Position numbers and translations under genes: made by a program. Below the pieces are notes generated by a model, which saw only the letters and a program-made list of their open reading frames with translations, ran no database searches and was not told the origin of the DNA. From the NCBI GenBank assembly GCA_001414485.1, contig LLEY01000035.1, positions 186,001 through 250,000 of the forward strand: 64,000 bases of DNA, written 5' to 3'. Below, piece by piece: positions 23,873 to 34,752 of the stretch. This DNA comes from Calycina herbarum. Lineage: Eukaryota > Ascomycota > Leotiomycetes > Helotiales > Pezizellaceae. Numbering within the stretch: position 1 is the first letter of the stretch; every line of letters starts with the position of its first letter.

Positions 23873-24371
23873 CTCGTTAGGCTAGCATTCATATTTTTGT
23901 TGCACATCGAATTTTCAATACCAAAGCCGCTTTTACTCGTCTTTGTCGCATTGCAAATAACTTTGCGCCCATGACCTCTATTTTTAAATAAAATTTGGAA
24001 CATGGTCATGATACTCGGGGCAACCTGAAGATGCAATATCAAGAGATTTGAAGAAGGTGCACTTTTGGTGGTGTTGCTAACAAATTCTGGAAAGTGAGTC
24101 TGTCAATCGAGGGGGATTGTAAAGCGGCTCTTTAAAAACGTCAAGGGCGGGATTAGAGTTTTTTACCCCAGATTTGAGCGGGAGGCTAAAATAAGGTTGC
24201 CTGCTAGCCACGCTAGCCCTCACGTTTGATTATACATTCACCACGGAGTGGCTCAGTCATGACTACGCCTTGCTTCCAAAAAACCCTGCTTTGTCTTTTC
24301 AAATTCATTTATGTTACCTTTCTTGAAACTTGATAACCACACTTCAACTGCCCTCAACCTCAAACATCAAG

Positions 24372-25297
24372 ATGTCAGATCTCGACGCCACGACACCTCG
24401 TGTCTTTCTTGCTCGTCATGGTACGTCTGAGGCTATTTCCTATCCAATAATTCAACTCTAATATAAATCACTACAGGTGAAATAGATTGGACTAAGAATG
24501 GTCAATTTACAGGTTCTACCGAACTCGACCTCACACCAAATGGTATTAAACAAGTTGAAAGCACAGCAACTCAACTTGTTGGCCCGGGCAAATTGATAGA
24601 TCCTGCACGTCTCGTCCAAATTTATGTCAGTCCCCGCAAACGAGCATGGCAGACATTCCAACTGCTGTTTGGATCTGATATCACCACCGATCACGCAAAG
24701 GTAAAGCTCACGGAAGCCATTACTGAATGGAATTACGGCAATTATGAAGGTATGCTGGTGAATGATATTAGAAAATAGAGAAAGGAGAAGGGTTTGGATA
24801 AGGAAAAGGAGTGGGACATCTGGAGAGATGGGCTGTGAAGGTGGAGAGTATGTTCATTTGCCTTACCATCACCTTTCTGACGGTCGCTAATGTTTGTTCT
24901 AGGTCTATGAAAGAGATCGAGGTGCGGCTGGACAGGTTGATCTCCGAAATTCGCGATATCCGATGACCATTTATGAATGGAGAAAAACCTGCAGATGTTC
25001 TTTTAGTATGAATCACAATTCCCAGGTTCTCGCCCTTAAATTGACTTTTCGTACTTGTAGGTCGCACATGGTCTTATCCTCCGCGCATTTGTGAAGAGGT
25101 GGCTGGGATACCCGGCTGACTTTCCATTGGCAATGTTGTTGTCACCCGGTGCGATTGGAATTCTTGGGTATGCGTGACTTTCCGCCGAAGAAGACCAAGA
25201 CCGAAGTATGGAGCGCTAACCATGATCCAGTTACAAACATCACAACATCGATGAGCCAGCATTATTTGTCGGCATAGCACTTCCCTCTAAGACTTAA
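24372..25297 (+). pseudogene. Decayed histidine-phosphatase gene, SHB17-like
   Basis: Intact relatives are histidine phosphatase (phosphoglycerate mutase superfamily) enzymes resembling yeast Shb17 sedoheptulose-1,7-bisphosphatase. From ATG at 24372 and after an intron in the RHG codon, the frame reads RVFLARHGEIDWTKNGQFTG, IYVSPRKRAWQTFQLL, and EAITEWNYGNYEGM, all family-like. It then meets TAG at 24776, a frame shift near 24830 (DIWRDG followed by a shifted CEGGE), and TGA at 24964 between RDIR and PFMNGEKPADVLL. A final segment after one more intron carries VAHGLILRAFVKRWLG and YKHHNIDEPALF, ending at 25297. Both catalytic histidine motifs (RHG and AHG) survive, but the protein would be cut at about 110 residues. 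Pseudogene is the best reading; some lesions could be sequence errors. Confidence 0.82.
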
Positions 25298-25700
25298 GCC
25301 GAAATCGAACCCTCTGCTCGTCAATCAAACGCGCCAGTGTCTTTGAATTGGCTGACATGTCCTATGGAGGAAAAGAGAAATCGTAGACACTTTACAATTT
25401 TCCAATATGGTAAATGTAGGACAAACCACCTAAATCTTCCCCAAACGCCAACCTGTGTCACTAAGCCCTCTATATACATCATTGTAGAATCTTTCCCAAT
25501 TCTTTACAGGTACATCCTTCGATTGAAAGTTGTGTGATCCTGTCCCATCAATCACTTCTCTTCACCACCATGGTCATTCTTCCAGCTACCGGCGTAGTGG
25601 TGCGTCACCAATGCGGGACCCGTCGCATTCTCCTTTGAGTAGTAATTTGATGATGCCGCGAATGAAAATCCCGGTAAGATCAAAACATCACTAACCAATA
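25298..25700. other. Intergenic, nothing recognised
   Basis: No frame over 70 codons with protein-like content is seen between the two decayed genes. Confidence 0.4.
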
Positions 25701-25779
25701 TTGAGTTTATACGTATCTTTCTCCTCAAATCCTTCCTCCATCGCTTTCAAGCTCTTCATGATACTCGAAGTCATTCTCC

Positions 25780-26445
25780 TCTGTCCTATTATGCCCACAA
25801 CTCCTCCGCCCCAAGCAGTTCAATTGTCAAATCTGCAATTGTCACATTCTTTTCCCTCGCCAAATTGCGAAGACCTTCCACGATGTCGTCAATCACAACG
25901 GATAAATGAGGCGATTCTTTCTTCGCCATTATAGTCCATGTCGCAAATTTGTGTACGAAGTTATCACCCCATCGTACATCAAACTCCCAGCCCACAACAA
26001 GATTTGCGTCTTCCTTATGTCATTCGGCTACCCAAGCGTCGATTGGCGTTTCTCCGTATGAGATGTCTAAATCGTTCCCGATGCCGCCTTCCCAAAATAA
26101 AACAAGTATCGCAAGGAATCAGCTTTAAGAATAGGGACAGTGAGAGAGAGGTACATCTCAACAATAGTGCGCAAAGTTGTCTTAAACGTAAATATCGTCC
26201 GAATCGTCTGTCAGGAATTTTGAGTGGTATCCGAGGTTGTTTTTGAGGCAGAGATCGAGGTACTCTCGTGATTGAATTGTTCAAGCCTTTCGGGTCATGT
26301 TTGTACCATAAAGTTTGCGGCATTTCAGTATAGGGTATTGGGTATTGGGGGAGGGCTGGGTATTGGAGTAGGTTTGAGGTGTATTGATTTGGGTAGGGAG
26401 CCTGTGAAAATTGGGACTCTTTCTGAATGATGCCAGTAGACAAGA
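25780..26445 (-). pseudogene. Decayed unrecognised gene
   Basis: I do not recognise the family. On the minus strand, protein-like segments follow one another in different frames: MPQTLWYKHDPKGLNNSIT, then, one base shifted, REYLDLCLKNNLGYHSKFL and TDDSDDIYV, a TAA, DNFAHYC, a TGA, DVPL. After a probable intron comes ISYGETPIDAWVAE, a TGA where a Trp would fit (before HKEDANLVV), and WEFDVRWGDNFVHKFATW and HLSVVIDDIVEGLRNLAREK. Two of the stops are one transition away from an Arg or Trp codon. The pattern is that of a recently decayed gene rather than chance frames, but without a known homologue this is inference. Confidence 0.45.
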
Positions 26446-27265
26446 TAGTTCGCGTTCAAAACTATAACGATGCATACGATAAGTAGTCCCGACTATCTCG
26501 AAGACTTGGAGGTGGTATTGGGAACAACATAACAAAACCGGGATTATTGTGAAAAGAAGCTACAGAGGAAAGCGGGGAGAGATTCTAGAGTAAACAGGTT
26601 AGGGAGGAAAGGTTTTAGGGTCAAATTAATGACAGAAGATCACCCAAATTTAACCAACATCTGCAATTCAACACTGGTATGAATTTCATGCAGGCTTTTT
26701 CTCAGCCCCCTCGGCGCATCAAGGTTGGCGCTAGGGTGGTACAAATGCCGTGTGCATCCGGTCTCCATTAGGCGATGTTCAGGGGGTTGCTAGGTTGCAC
26801 GCGCTTACAAATAGCCACGGATAGGTCTTGTTTTCCACCCAGCGTGATCAATCTGTCGGGTCGAGTATCAGGTCAGGGCACCGAGTGCAACCATCCACGC
26901 ACTGAGAAAATCGAGGCAGATAGCCAAAATGCATCTTTTTCTTTTTTCTGCGGCAACCCAATTCAGATTGCCTTGACATGAAACATGCCAACAAACCCCT
27001 GTACATTTTGGTTGGCATCTTGCCATCCTTACCCAGTAATTGGCTTGAGAGTCCGGAAGATTTCCTAATTGGAAACGAGACACCAACATCAGCCACATAC
27101 AGTGGCCAGTGGGAGGCCCTAGACCAACGAAGTTCCAACTTATCCATTGCTGAAGGATCGGACCGTTGCATCTATAGGAGTTTAGAACTTCACCACCTCT
27201 TCCTCTTTTCTTTACTTTCTTGTCTTCTCGCCGCCGCAAATAGTTTTTGTCCATAAAGCAAAAAA
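26446..27265. other. Intergenic, nothing recognised
   Basis: Overlapping frames on both strands at 26848-27311 lack recognisable features. The right part should contain the promoter and 5' UTR of the Ser/Thr-rich membrane protein gene, including a pyrimidine-rich stretch at about 27188-27240. Confidence 0.4.
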
Positions 27266-28123
27266 ATGCGTCTCTCCTATTACGTTCCCCTATCTTCATG
27301 TATAAGCGCATGTCTTGCCACGAAGTTTATCAATCCTCCAGCAGAAGATGAGAGAACAGACTCCTCGCTCAACGCAGTCTATGCTAAAGGATCCAATATC
27401 AATATACAGTGGACGCCAGTGGACTCAATCTTAGCTATCACCTTCTTCCAACTCAACAGAACAGACCCGAACCAATTTCTTCCCGGACTGGAAAACATTG
27501 TCAGTGAGTTAATCCCGCACTTTTTGACCTACTGAACTGACACCATCAAAGCTAATCTCGCACCCAACGCGACTTCATTCGTATGGAATGTGCAGACGAA
27601 AAAGAGTCTCGAAGAGTCACCTATCTTTTTTATGAACCTCTTCCCTCCAGGCGCAACCTCTAGCTTAGCAAATAGCCAACCATTCAACATCTCGTTGCCT
27701 GGAGGGGTTCAACCACAGTCAAGCAGCAGCAGCGTAACACCCACAAGCTCCCTTATCTCCACAAAGGAATCTCCGACCTCGTCAACTGCCAGTACAACAA
27801 GCAGTACAACTTCATCACCTCTAACTACCACTTCTGCGTCAGGCGTTGCCACATCAGCCCCGGGTGGCCTAAGCAGCGGAGCAAAGGCTGGAGTTGGTAT
27901 TGGAGTCTCCGCAGCTATTGTTTTAGGCTTTGCTGCCGGATGGTGGTTCTTTGGACGAAAGAAAGTTGGAGACAAATTGGATACCACATCGACTGCAGGC
28001 CCGGAGTACTATTATGAGCCGACGCATGATACGATTGCAGCAATACCACAACAGCCGCAAGAGCTTCCTCACAAAACAACGCCAGATACACCTATGAGGT
28101 ACGAGCTTTCAGGTCAACGGTGA
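27266..28123 (+). CDS. Ser/Thr-rich single-pass surface protein
   Basis: Exons 27266-27503 and 27552-28123 (48-nt intron) give 269 residues. An N-terminal signal peptide of about 18 residues is followed by an ectodomain of about 90 residues (FINPPAEDER, AVYAKGSNINIQWTPVDS, NATSFVWNVQ) resembling the beta-sandwich ectodomain common in fungal Kre9/Knh1-like and related extracellular proteins. Then come a Ser/Thr-rich stalk of about 60 residues suited to O-mannosylation, a glycine-rich membrane segment AGVGIGVSAAIVLGFAAGWW, a basic stop-transfer FGRKK and a cytosolic tail of about 50 residues. This layout is typical of fungal plasma-membrane proteins sitting in the wall, possibly wall sensors; the function is unknown. 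Confidence 0.85.
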
Positions 28124-28638
28124 TGGATATTTTTTATATGTTATATTGGCTGGTAAACATGTAAATTGTTTTGTATACTGTCACGGGGTTAGATGGCACT
28201 TACCTTTTGTTTAATATCTTCCTGGTTTGTATGTATGGTCTTTCTTGTTTGGATTTACGAATTTACGTGTTACTCTCTTGACGCTTTGTCAAACTTCCTC
28301 GAGGTTAATATGATTCTGTAGACTGTGTAGAATTTTTAGATGGAGAACATGTAGTAGAGCACTGAAAGAACTGAAATCAAGAATCAAGGAAGCTTCTTTC
28401 GCATTTGGCACTTAAGCGACAGTTCGTAACCCTGTTTCTGACTTTTATCACAATCAACAGGTTTGATGAGAAAATATATCCCATGATGGTGATTTTCATA
28501 ATTATTTTTCAATACGACTAATGATTCATTCTATCCCCTAGTGTGTAAGAAGCTAAATGTTCAGTTTCCCTCCCAATATCGACGAACATACCCCGCCTAC
28601 CTGGTATGATTTCGCAGATTCGTATGCGTTAACTGTGG
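28124..28638. other. Intergenic, nothing recognised
   Basis: AT-rich sequence between the 3' ends of two convergent genes or ORFs. No frame or repeat stands out. Confidence 0.4.
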
Positions 28639-29151
28639 CTAACGACTACCTTTGGAATAGCTTGGACGTCGCGCTTGGCCATGGCCGTATCCGTAATCTT
28701 TACTGAAGCCTCTTTTTCCATATCGGTGGTTATCATATCTTTGGTTGTTACTACCGTAAAACCCCATGACGCCAGCAGATTTTCGACCGGAGGTGTATCG
28801 AGATTGCGGGTACCATAAAGCGTGCCAGAATCCTGTCATTTCAATCCTGTCCTTTCGATGCGGTGAACGGTAGGTTAAGTTTCTTGTTTTCTTAAAACGA
28901 TTGAAATTTGGAAGGGAGCTTGATTTTGCTGTAGGGTAGGAGGTTTTGGCTTGCTTTAGAATACTACTGGTGGACAACGGAATGCATTTTATATGACTTC
29001 GAGTTACACGAGACGTAACGGTGAATAGATCCAAGTTATTCAACGTAGTATTGAATGCCAAATGTTTCGTCACGTAGACCAGTCTCAAAAAACTACATGT
29101 CCTTCTATTGGCAGCAATCATGGCAGTAATGATTTGTTGCTTCAAGCCCAT
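28639..29151 (-). CDS. Hypothetical protein with a Gly/Tyr/Arg-rich C-terminus
   Basis: Not recognised. An uninterrupted 170-codon frame with ATG at 29151 ends in about 40 residues rich in Gly, Tyr, Arg and Ser (YGSNNQRYDNHRYGKRGF, GYGHGQARRPSYSKG). An internal ATG gives a 66-residue protein starting MTGFWHALWYPQSRY, which may be the true product. The N-terminal part contains a run of Thr/Ser/Lys without known motifs and could be untranslated. No membrane segment or signal peptide is evident. Confidence 0.4.
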   Translation of the reverse strand: MGLKQQIITAMIAANRRTCSFLRLVYVTKHLAFNTTLNNLDLFTVTSRVTRSHIKCIPLSTSSILKQAKTSYPTAKSSSLPNFNRFKKTRNLTYRSPHRKDRIEMTGFWHALWYPQSRYTSGRKSAGVMGFYGSNNQRYDNHRYGKRGFSKDYGYGHGQARRPSYSKGSR

Positions 29152-29660
29152 TTTCTCATATTAATGACTTGAGGTGGCCTCGGAGTAGTACTTTACCGAT
29201 GGTGAGGATCTGAATCAGCTTCATGGTAGAGTTAAACTTGCCCTGAGTGAACATGATATTCAATGACATGAAGAAACGTTGGTTTGAGACTAACACAGGA
29301 TGACAAGTAGGTGATGGAAGGCTAATTTTTTAATTGAGGAAAGCAACATGATACCACTAAGTAAGCTTGCCATACAGCGATTTGATCCTTGTTGAATTCT
29401 CTCTCACTCTAATCTATCTAATTTGACATGATTGGGGCATTGCCCACAACTCTCGGGTCTTCTAATCTTCGCCTTGCATCCTTACCCAATTTACAGCGTT
29501 AGACTCTCTACAAAAGTTACCTGATCTACAGTCCTGTAAACTATCAATATTTCAACTGTTCACAATAAACAATGAAGACAATCCGTAACAATCCAAAATT
29601 GTTCCCACCATCTTTCACTTCTCCAAGTTTGAACCAAAACTCCAATTTAACTCCCTTTGA
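29152..29660. other. Intergenic, nothing recognised
   Basis: AT-rich sequence between two divergent hypothetical ORFs. No motif recognised. Confidence 0.4.
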
Positions 29661-30320
29661 ATGCTGAACGCTAAGGACAAAAGGATTGAGTGCATTAAAA
29701 GTTCAAGTCATGGGTTGCCACCCCACTCAAGACGATGCCAAATTTCTCCACAATTCACAAAGTCTCAGTTCCACATTGTGAACGTCCAGATCTACAACGA
29801 CGGCCAGGCTTTCAAAAGTGCTCTCGTAATACTACGCGATTCATTATTGTTTCCAAGGCTAGAACACGAAATCACTTCCCACGGACTCTCAAGTCTACGC
29901 AATTGCAATTTCAAAAAAAGGAAGATCAAGAAGTTATACGACATGACCAGGAAGAATAACAAAGAAGAAACGGGGATCAATCTATCAGAGCCACACACTC
30001 ATTCTTTCAGCTGCGACCACCTCTATCCGATGGTTCCGATGATTCAACCCTGGTCAGTCGCTAACCTGGATTTCGAATTAAACCTCGGATTTTTCTGTCA
30101 TTACGAGGAGCCCATCGTTAAAGCTTGCACTACTGCACTAGCAAGAGGGTTCTGGGGAACTACTATGGAGTTATCTGTAGGCACAACCAAAAGCATTGAA
30201 ATGGTGGACACCCAGCTAGCAAACCCGACTGAATGGCATCTCGACAGCATCAAGAAGAGGCACGGGGACGAGGAAAAATCTCTTTCACGGCCACCACTCT
30301 CCTCTGCAGCGGAAAAGTAG
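29661..30320 (+). CDS. Hypothetical protein, 219 residues
   Basis: Not recognised. It is an uninterrupted frame from ATG at 29661. A basic patch KKRKIKKLYDMTRK (about residues 84-97) could act as a nuclear localisation signal. The second half reads like a folded domain (PMVPMIQPWSVANLDFELNL, CTTALARGFWGTTMELSVGT). No signal peptide or membrane segment is seen. The length and composition make chance less likely but do not exclude it; no neighbours suggest a role. Confidence 0.42.
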   Translation: MLNAKDKRIECIKSSSHGLPPHSRRCQISPQFTKSQFHIVNVQIYNDGQAFKSALVILRDSLLFPRLEHEITSHGLSSLRNCNFKKRKIKKLYDMTRKNNKEETGINLSEPHTHSFSCDHLYPMVPMIQPWSVANLDFELNLGFFCHYEEPIVKACTTALARGFWGTTMELSVGTTKSIEMVDTQLANPTEWHLDSIKKRHGDEEKSLSRPPLSSAAEK

Positions 30321-31100
30321 AAGTATGACTGGTTAGTTAGGATAAAATGGGGCAGCTGATGTTGGTTTCCACTAATCGCTTTAAATGTAATCTTGGTAGA
30401 ACAATCAAGGTCGACTCAATCAGAGAGACTAAGAAGCTAGTATGTGGGCTTTTTGTTATTCCATACCAGGTAATTGAATCGAATTAACAAGCAAATTTGG
30501 AAGCCCCTGCACCACTCTTCGGAGCCAGCGGAATAAACATCCGCTCATCCGCCCTCCAAAAACCATCACGACCATGAAAAGTACTACCGAAAGTGTTTTA
30601 CCCTGAGCGCTGCAAGAACAGTTGCCTATTTGGCGGGGGAAAACACCAGCATGAGTGATGTCTAAGCAATATAATTATGACTCAAGTGAACCTTGAATCA
30701 AACTCCTCATATTTTATGAAAACCATGGTTCTCTAACATCCCTTCATGATTGTAAAAGACCACTGAAAAATACGTAGGTGTTTTCAGAGCAGCACCTACG
30801 TTTCTTGAGCAAGTTATCTCTGATCATCCACTTCTTGGCGCAAAGATCATAGAGGCCTGCTGAATATTATCTTTCTTTTGGGGGACCCAAGAGTTAAAAA
30901 AGCCAGGCATCTTGTAGTCGTTGAAGTTGAAGTTTTTGGGTAATGGGCGAAGTTTGCAATTTCTGTAGTATAGCGAAGGAAGTTAGGCAGAAAGTGGAGA
31001 TCCTCTATGAGGAAGTTAATTTTATGCAAGTTTCAGAATCTGGATAACATAAACAAATTGGGGTATCCATAATCTGCCTCCGTTGAATGAATTGTTATTA

Positions 31101-31191
31101 CTATCCCCCCCCTTATTACATTGTATGCGCACGGTCGTTTTAGTATGGCAGGTGTCTGTGCACCGTACAATGTAATAAGGGGGGGGGATAG
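31101..31191. mobile_element. 91-bp MITE-like hairpin with TA target duplication
   Basis: The left arm ctatC8ttattacattgta (31101-31125) is the reverse complement of the right arm tacaatgtaataaG9atag (31166-31191), the only difference being eight C against nine G. A 40-bp loop separates them. The arms are flanked on both sides by TA (31099-31100 and 31192-31193), the target site duplication of Tc1/mariner elements. Size, near-perfect palindrome and TA flanks fit a Tc1/mariner-type MITE; no second copy is in the window. Confidence 0.72.
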
Positions 31192-32128
31192 TACAGATCT
31201 TAGAAAACAAAAGCAGGAAAGCGAGACAGTTCGTCATACAACCCAGTGTCCACGATTATTATCACAACCACTTCATTTCATTAGCAGACATATATAAAGT
31301 GAAAACATAGCCACGAACCACTTCTAAAATATAGCAAAAGTGTCTCATGGGTTGTTTCACGTGATTTCAAATCGCAGATTCTTTGCCCCTCTCATCTGAG
31401 CCACCTTTTAACTTGCAACTTTCCCACTCTATAAGGACGACCCCATAATCCGAGAACGACCGCCATTTCACTCGCGTTACATGTCGTCGAGTCACGTGGA
31501 GGCTCAGATCTCTTGGGCGTCCATGCGATCCCCAGACTGAAGTTTTTAAAAACGTTGATCGCCACGGGGATGCAGCTAAGTAGTATTCCGATTTCCGATT
31601 TCTCGTTTCACTTTAGTCCATTTAAGAATTTAGACTTGTGGTTTTGTGGAGCGGAACGAACCTCGAGCTTAAACCCCCAGCCTTAATGCTGCCACAACCT
31701 AAATCACTGCCTCAAAAGTGGGTCTCCATGTCATGACAGGGGTAGCGAGAACGCAAACGAGCTCCCTAAACGAGAGAGAGAACGAAAAGGATCAGACGAG
31801 CCTGTAACCTTGTCATGAGTGTCATCACCACCCTCTTGATTCGTCAATTCAAAGTCGCCTTCTTTCATCCAAGGTAGTTTCCAAAATAAATCCCCGAGTA
31901 CAGACGATCGCCAAGGGCAGGGGCAACGAAACAGCACTGTATTTTTTCACTTGACATATCGCTGGTCATGCTTGGTATCTTGGCATCTTGTTGTCTTTAG
32001 CCAAGGGCATTAACGGGCAGTGATGGGAATGCCATTGGTCACTTTCGTGTGGTTTTGGAGAAGTGCCTGCAGGCATGAGATTGTCTTGAAAACCTTGGGA
32101 TGGATACCATGAGATGAGCGGTTGACGT

Positions 32129-32134
32129 TATAAA
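32129..32134 (+). promoter_or_regulatory. TATA box of the peroxidase gene
   Basis: A TATAAA lies 152 bp upstream of the peroxidase ATG, followed by pyrimidine/CAA-rich sequence up to the start codon, as in many fungal promoters. Confidence 0.4.
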
Positions 32135-32285
32135 GGTCTTCCCATTTCCATCAATCGTCTTGCTATCTTCAACATCAGGAAATCCCATCACTCTTTAAGA
32201 ACAGCAATATCATTTATACACCATCACGAAGTCATATCTCACTTTCACCTAATAGTCTTTCGGTACCCGGTAGACCTATTTTATA

Positions 32286-33342
32286 ATGAAATTCATCATT
32301 GTCTCGGTCGCAATGGCCATGATTGCTTCAGCCGATTGCCAAACAAATGATACATGGGCTCCGGCTGGACCAGGTGAACGTAAGAACATCACTCTAGTCT
32401 CATGTAGATATGACTAACAAAAAGAAATAGTCCGCGGTCCTTGCCCTATGCTTAACACCCTCGCAAACCATGGATTCCTACAACGCGACGGCAAGAATAT
32501 TACAAAGGAGAATGCGGTCAATGCTTTGAATAGTGCACTCAACTTCAACAGAACCTTTTCAGAGGCATTCTTTAATCACGGTCTTAAATCCAACCTAGAG
32601 CCCAATGCCACCTCTTTCACTCTGTGAGTCGGATGATCTTAATTATTCCTTGTAACTACTAACAGAGAATCTCTTAGTGAAATGCTTCAAAAGCACAATC
32701 TTTTGGAACACGATGCAAGTCTGAGGTTAGTGAAAACCAATACACACACCCTTTATATTTCATATGGATATTAGGCTCACAAAATGGATATATAGTCGTC
32801 AAGACGCCTTTTTCGGAAGTAATTTCGCCTTCGACCAAGCAACTTTCGATCTGACCAAGGAATTTTGGATAAACGAGACACTCACCACCACCCAGGTTTC
32901 AAATAGCATGTTATCCCGCCAACTTCTCATGAAGTCGTTCAATCCTACATATGTTTTCACTGCCGAGTCCCAACAAGTCACCTTTGGTGAAATGGCTGCT
33001 CCATTCTTGGTTTTCGGAGACAAGGTGGGGGGAACTGTCGACAGAGAACAGGTGATATTTTGGATTGGTAAGCTTCATATCTTCTTCTAAGTGCTTCAAC
33101 TTTACATAAAGGTGTGCTAATTTCTTGATGTAGAAAATGAGAAACTTCCTTATGAATTGGGCTTTGTCAAGAAAACTGAGGAGCTCATTGCAACCGATGT
33201 TCAATCGGTTTCAAAGATGATCGCTCTAGGCATTAACACAGTCACCGATGAGACAGGAGCTCCTGTCCCCCCCACCGCCGCTAAGAGAAACATCAAGATG
33301 AATCGAGACATTGGATTCGGGCATGGCTTTTTCAATCTTTAA
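32286..33342 (+). CDS. Secreted heme-thiolate peroxidase (chloroperoxidase / unspecific peroxygenase family)
   Basis: Extracellular heme enzyme that uses H2O2 for halogenation or oxygen transfer in characterised relatives. Exons 32286-32379, 32431-32623, 32678-32725, 32796-33067 and 33134-33342 give 271 residues. A signal peptide of about 19 residues (MKFIIVSVAMAMIASADCQ) is followed by RGPCPMLNTLANHGFL, with the Cys of PCP as heme ligand near residue 36. The distal EHDASLSR (Glu-His-Asp) is split by an intron that restores Ser-Arg after it. Later come a SRQD/FDQATFD region and PYELGF near the C-terminus. The length fits the short to medium class of the family. Several N-glycosylation sequons are seen (NDT, NIT, NRT, NAT, NET). 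All catalytic residues are present, so an active enzyme is expected. Confidence 0.93.
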
Positions 33343-33599
33343 ATATCTTGCTCTTACCGGGGTTTATGAGAGAATCATATACACCATAGGCAAGGCTCAC
33401 ATATGCTGGAGGAAAGTTTGATTTTGATGATGGATAAGAATGTAAGATTTTACCGGATAGGATTTTGTAAATTTGCCAGAACTTGGGTTGATGAAAGATG
33501 TTATTCGTTTTTACATAGCTTCGAAGGCGAGATACCTTGTTGAATACTTCAAATACAGGCGGGATTTCCTGTGGCATAATTATAGAAATTTTCATTCTC
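33343..33599. other. Short intergenic region between convergent genes
   Basis: The 3' ends of the peroxidase (plus) and of the small repeat-bearing protein (minus) face each other. Nothing else is seen. Confidence 0.4.
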
Positions 33600-34205
33600 T
33601 CAAGCAGATAACCTACTGGACCCCGTCGTAGCACCGCTTTCAGAAGCCTCCCCATCCCCTCCACCTTCAACCTTCGGAATTTCAAAACAAAACATCTCCC
33701 CAACCCCATCAAAAGGACCCATCCCCTCCTCAAGCATCTTCAAATTTCCCGATGTCAACTTCTCAGGTCCAAACACAGGCACTGCAGGATCTCGGAGTCA
33801 GTATACTTCTTTGGGATATTTGAGGAGTAGAAGGAGCAAGAGTCTCAAGGACTACCATCGAAAGTTTATAAGGAATGTCTCAGCTTTGGGATTTACCCAA
33901 AGAAGAAATTAAGTCAGAGAAGCTGGGTACTCACTAGGTCTTAATCCATCATTCAACATCGCAAGATTCCTCGGTGTAAGTTTTGGTTGTCCGAGTGTGT
34001 GGCCGTTGAAACGATGACCGGGAGCTGGGGCATCTTTGGTGCATTCTAGCCAAGTTTCGATGGTTGAGTAGAGGCTCCTTTGATCGTCTTTTAGGTCTGA
34101 CTTTGGAGACTGAGAGAGGGATTTGTTGCTTTCAAGGGGCTTTTTGTATCTGGAGGATTTTTTTGGCGGACGGATTGCCAATAGGACGCCATTCCAGAAC
34201 GGCAT
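33600..34205 (-). CDS. Small hypothetical protein with an internal repeat
   Basis: Not recognised by name. Exons 34205-33935 and 33781-33600 on the minus strand give 150 residues; the 153-nt intron has a good GTGAGT donor and a CTGCAG acceptor and joins GLRP to MPVFGP in frame. The protein begins MPFWNGVLLAIRPPKK with a basic region after it. It then has ETWLECTKDAPAPGHRFNG, and two similar segments: GQPKLTPRNLAMLNDGLRP and GPEKLTSGNLKMLEEGMGP. The intron lies between the two repeats. The C-terminus is acidic and Gly/Ser-rich. The clean repeat across the splice junction supports a real gene. It is not a predicted secreted protein. Confidence 0.68.
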
Positions 34206-34752
34206 TTTGACATGAGATGAGTTGCTTTTTCAATCCGCTTTTCACCCTTTTGATATAGACTGTTGCTAATTTGGGAAATTTTGTTGACTGAATAGACGTA
34301 ATGGTCCTCTTGACCACATAATCATGAGAGTTTGAAGCGAATGTATTACCAACGAAGTCGGATGCTGGCTGGGAAAGAGTTTTGGGTTGAAAATATTTTG
34401 CGACTCAAGTTTTTCTAGCTTGAGATGACTCAGTTGCGTGAATGTATGTAATTTACGGAGTCTCTACTAGCAGAAAAAGTGAGCCAAATGATTCACGCAC
34501 ATTACTCACTTAAAGATATTGGTAGTATATCCCTTATCTAGATGTCTCCAGCCCGAGGTAAGGAGAACACCACTTCCTGATAGTCAAAGAAGAGCAGGAG
34601 TTGGGAAGATTGAAAGTAGTGCTTAAGTTTTCTTCTTGTCGTTTCCGTGGGGTTGATAAGATCTTCTTGTGGCCTTGAACATAGATATCGGTGAGTAAGA
34701 CCATCATCTCCATCCTACAGAAAGCTTATCTTGCATTTCCCACTATCCAAAT
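34206..34752. other. Intergenic, nothing recognised
   Basis: Contains the upstream region of the small repeat-bearing protein gene and the 3' side of the AYR1-like gene. The small frame 34132-34317 (minus) overlaps that gene's start and has no features. Confidence 0.4.

Larger units (their letters stand above)
21104..24371. other. 3.3-kb gene-poor region with a diverged direct duplication
   Basis: No gene is supported. Overlapping frames at 22040-22781 on both strands have low-complexity composition and no motif. The only structure noticed is the pair of similar blocks at 23559-23697 and 23727-23872, listed separately. Confidence 0.45.
30321..32285. other. 2-kb intergenic region containing a MITE-like hairpin
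   Basis: Apart from the hairpin at 31101-31191 and the TATA-like element near 32129, no gene is supported. The small frames at 30847-31029, 31022-31237 and 31731-31937 have no recognisable features. Confidence 0.45.

Noticed and set aside
24372..26445. RIP (repeat-induced point mutation) as the cause of the two adjacent decayed genes
   Set aside because: Some stops are transition-type, but frame shifts are also present and surrounding composition does not look strongly RIP-like by eye; indices were not computed.
30480..30600. A protein-like minus-strand stretch (GRDGFWRADERMFIPLAPKS) as the end of a gene
   Set aside because: The frame is closed by a TAA just upstream and no acceptor provides an open alternative, so it cannot be built into a gene model.
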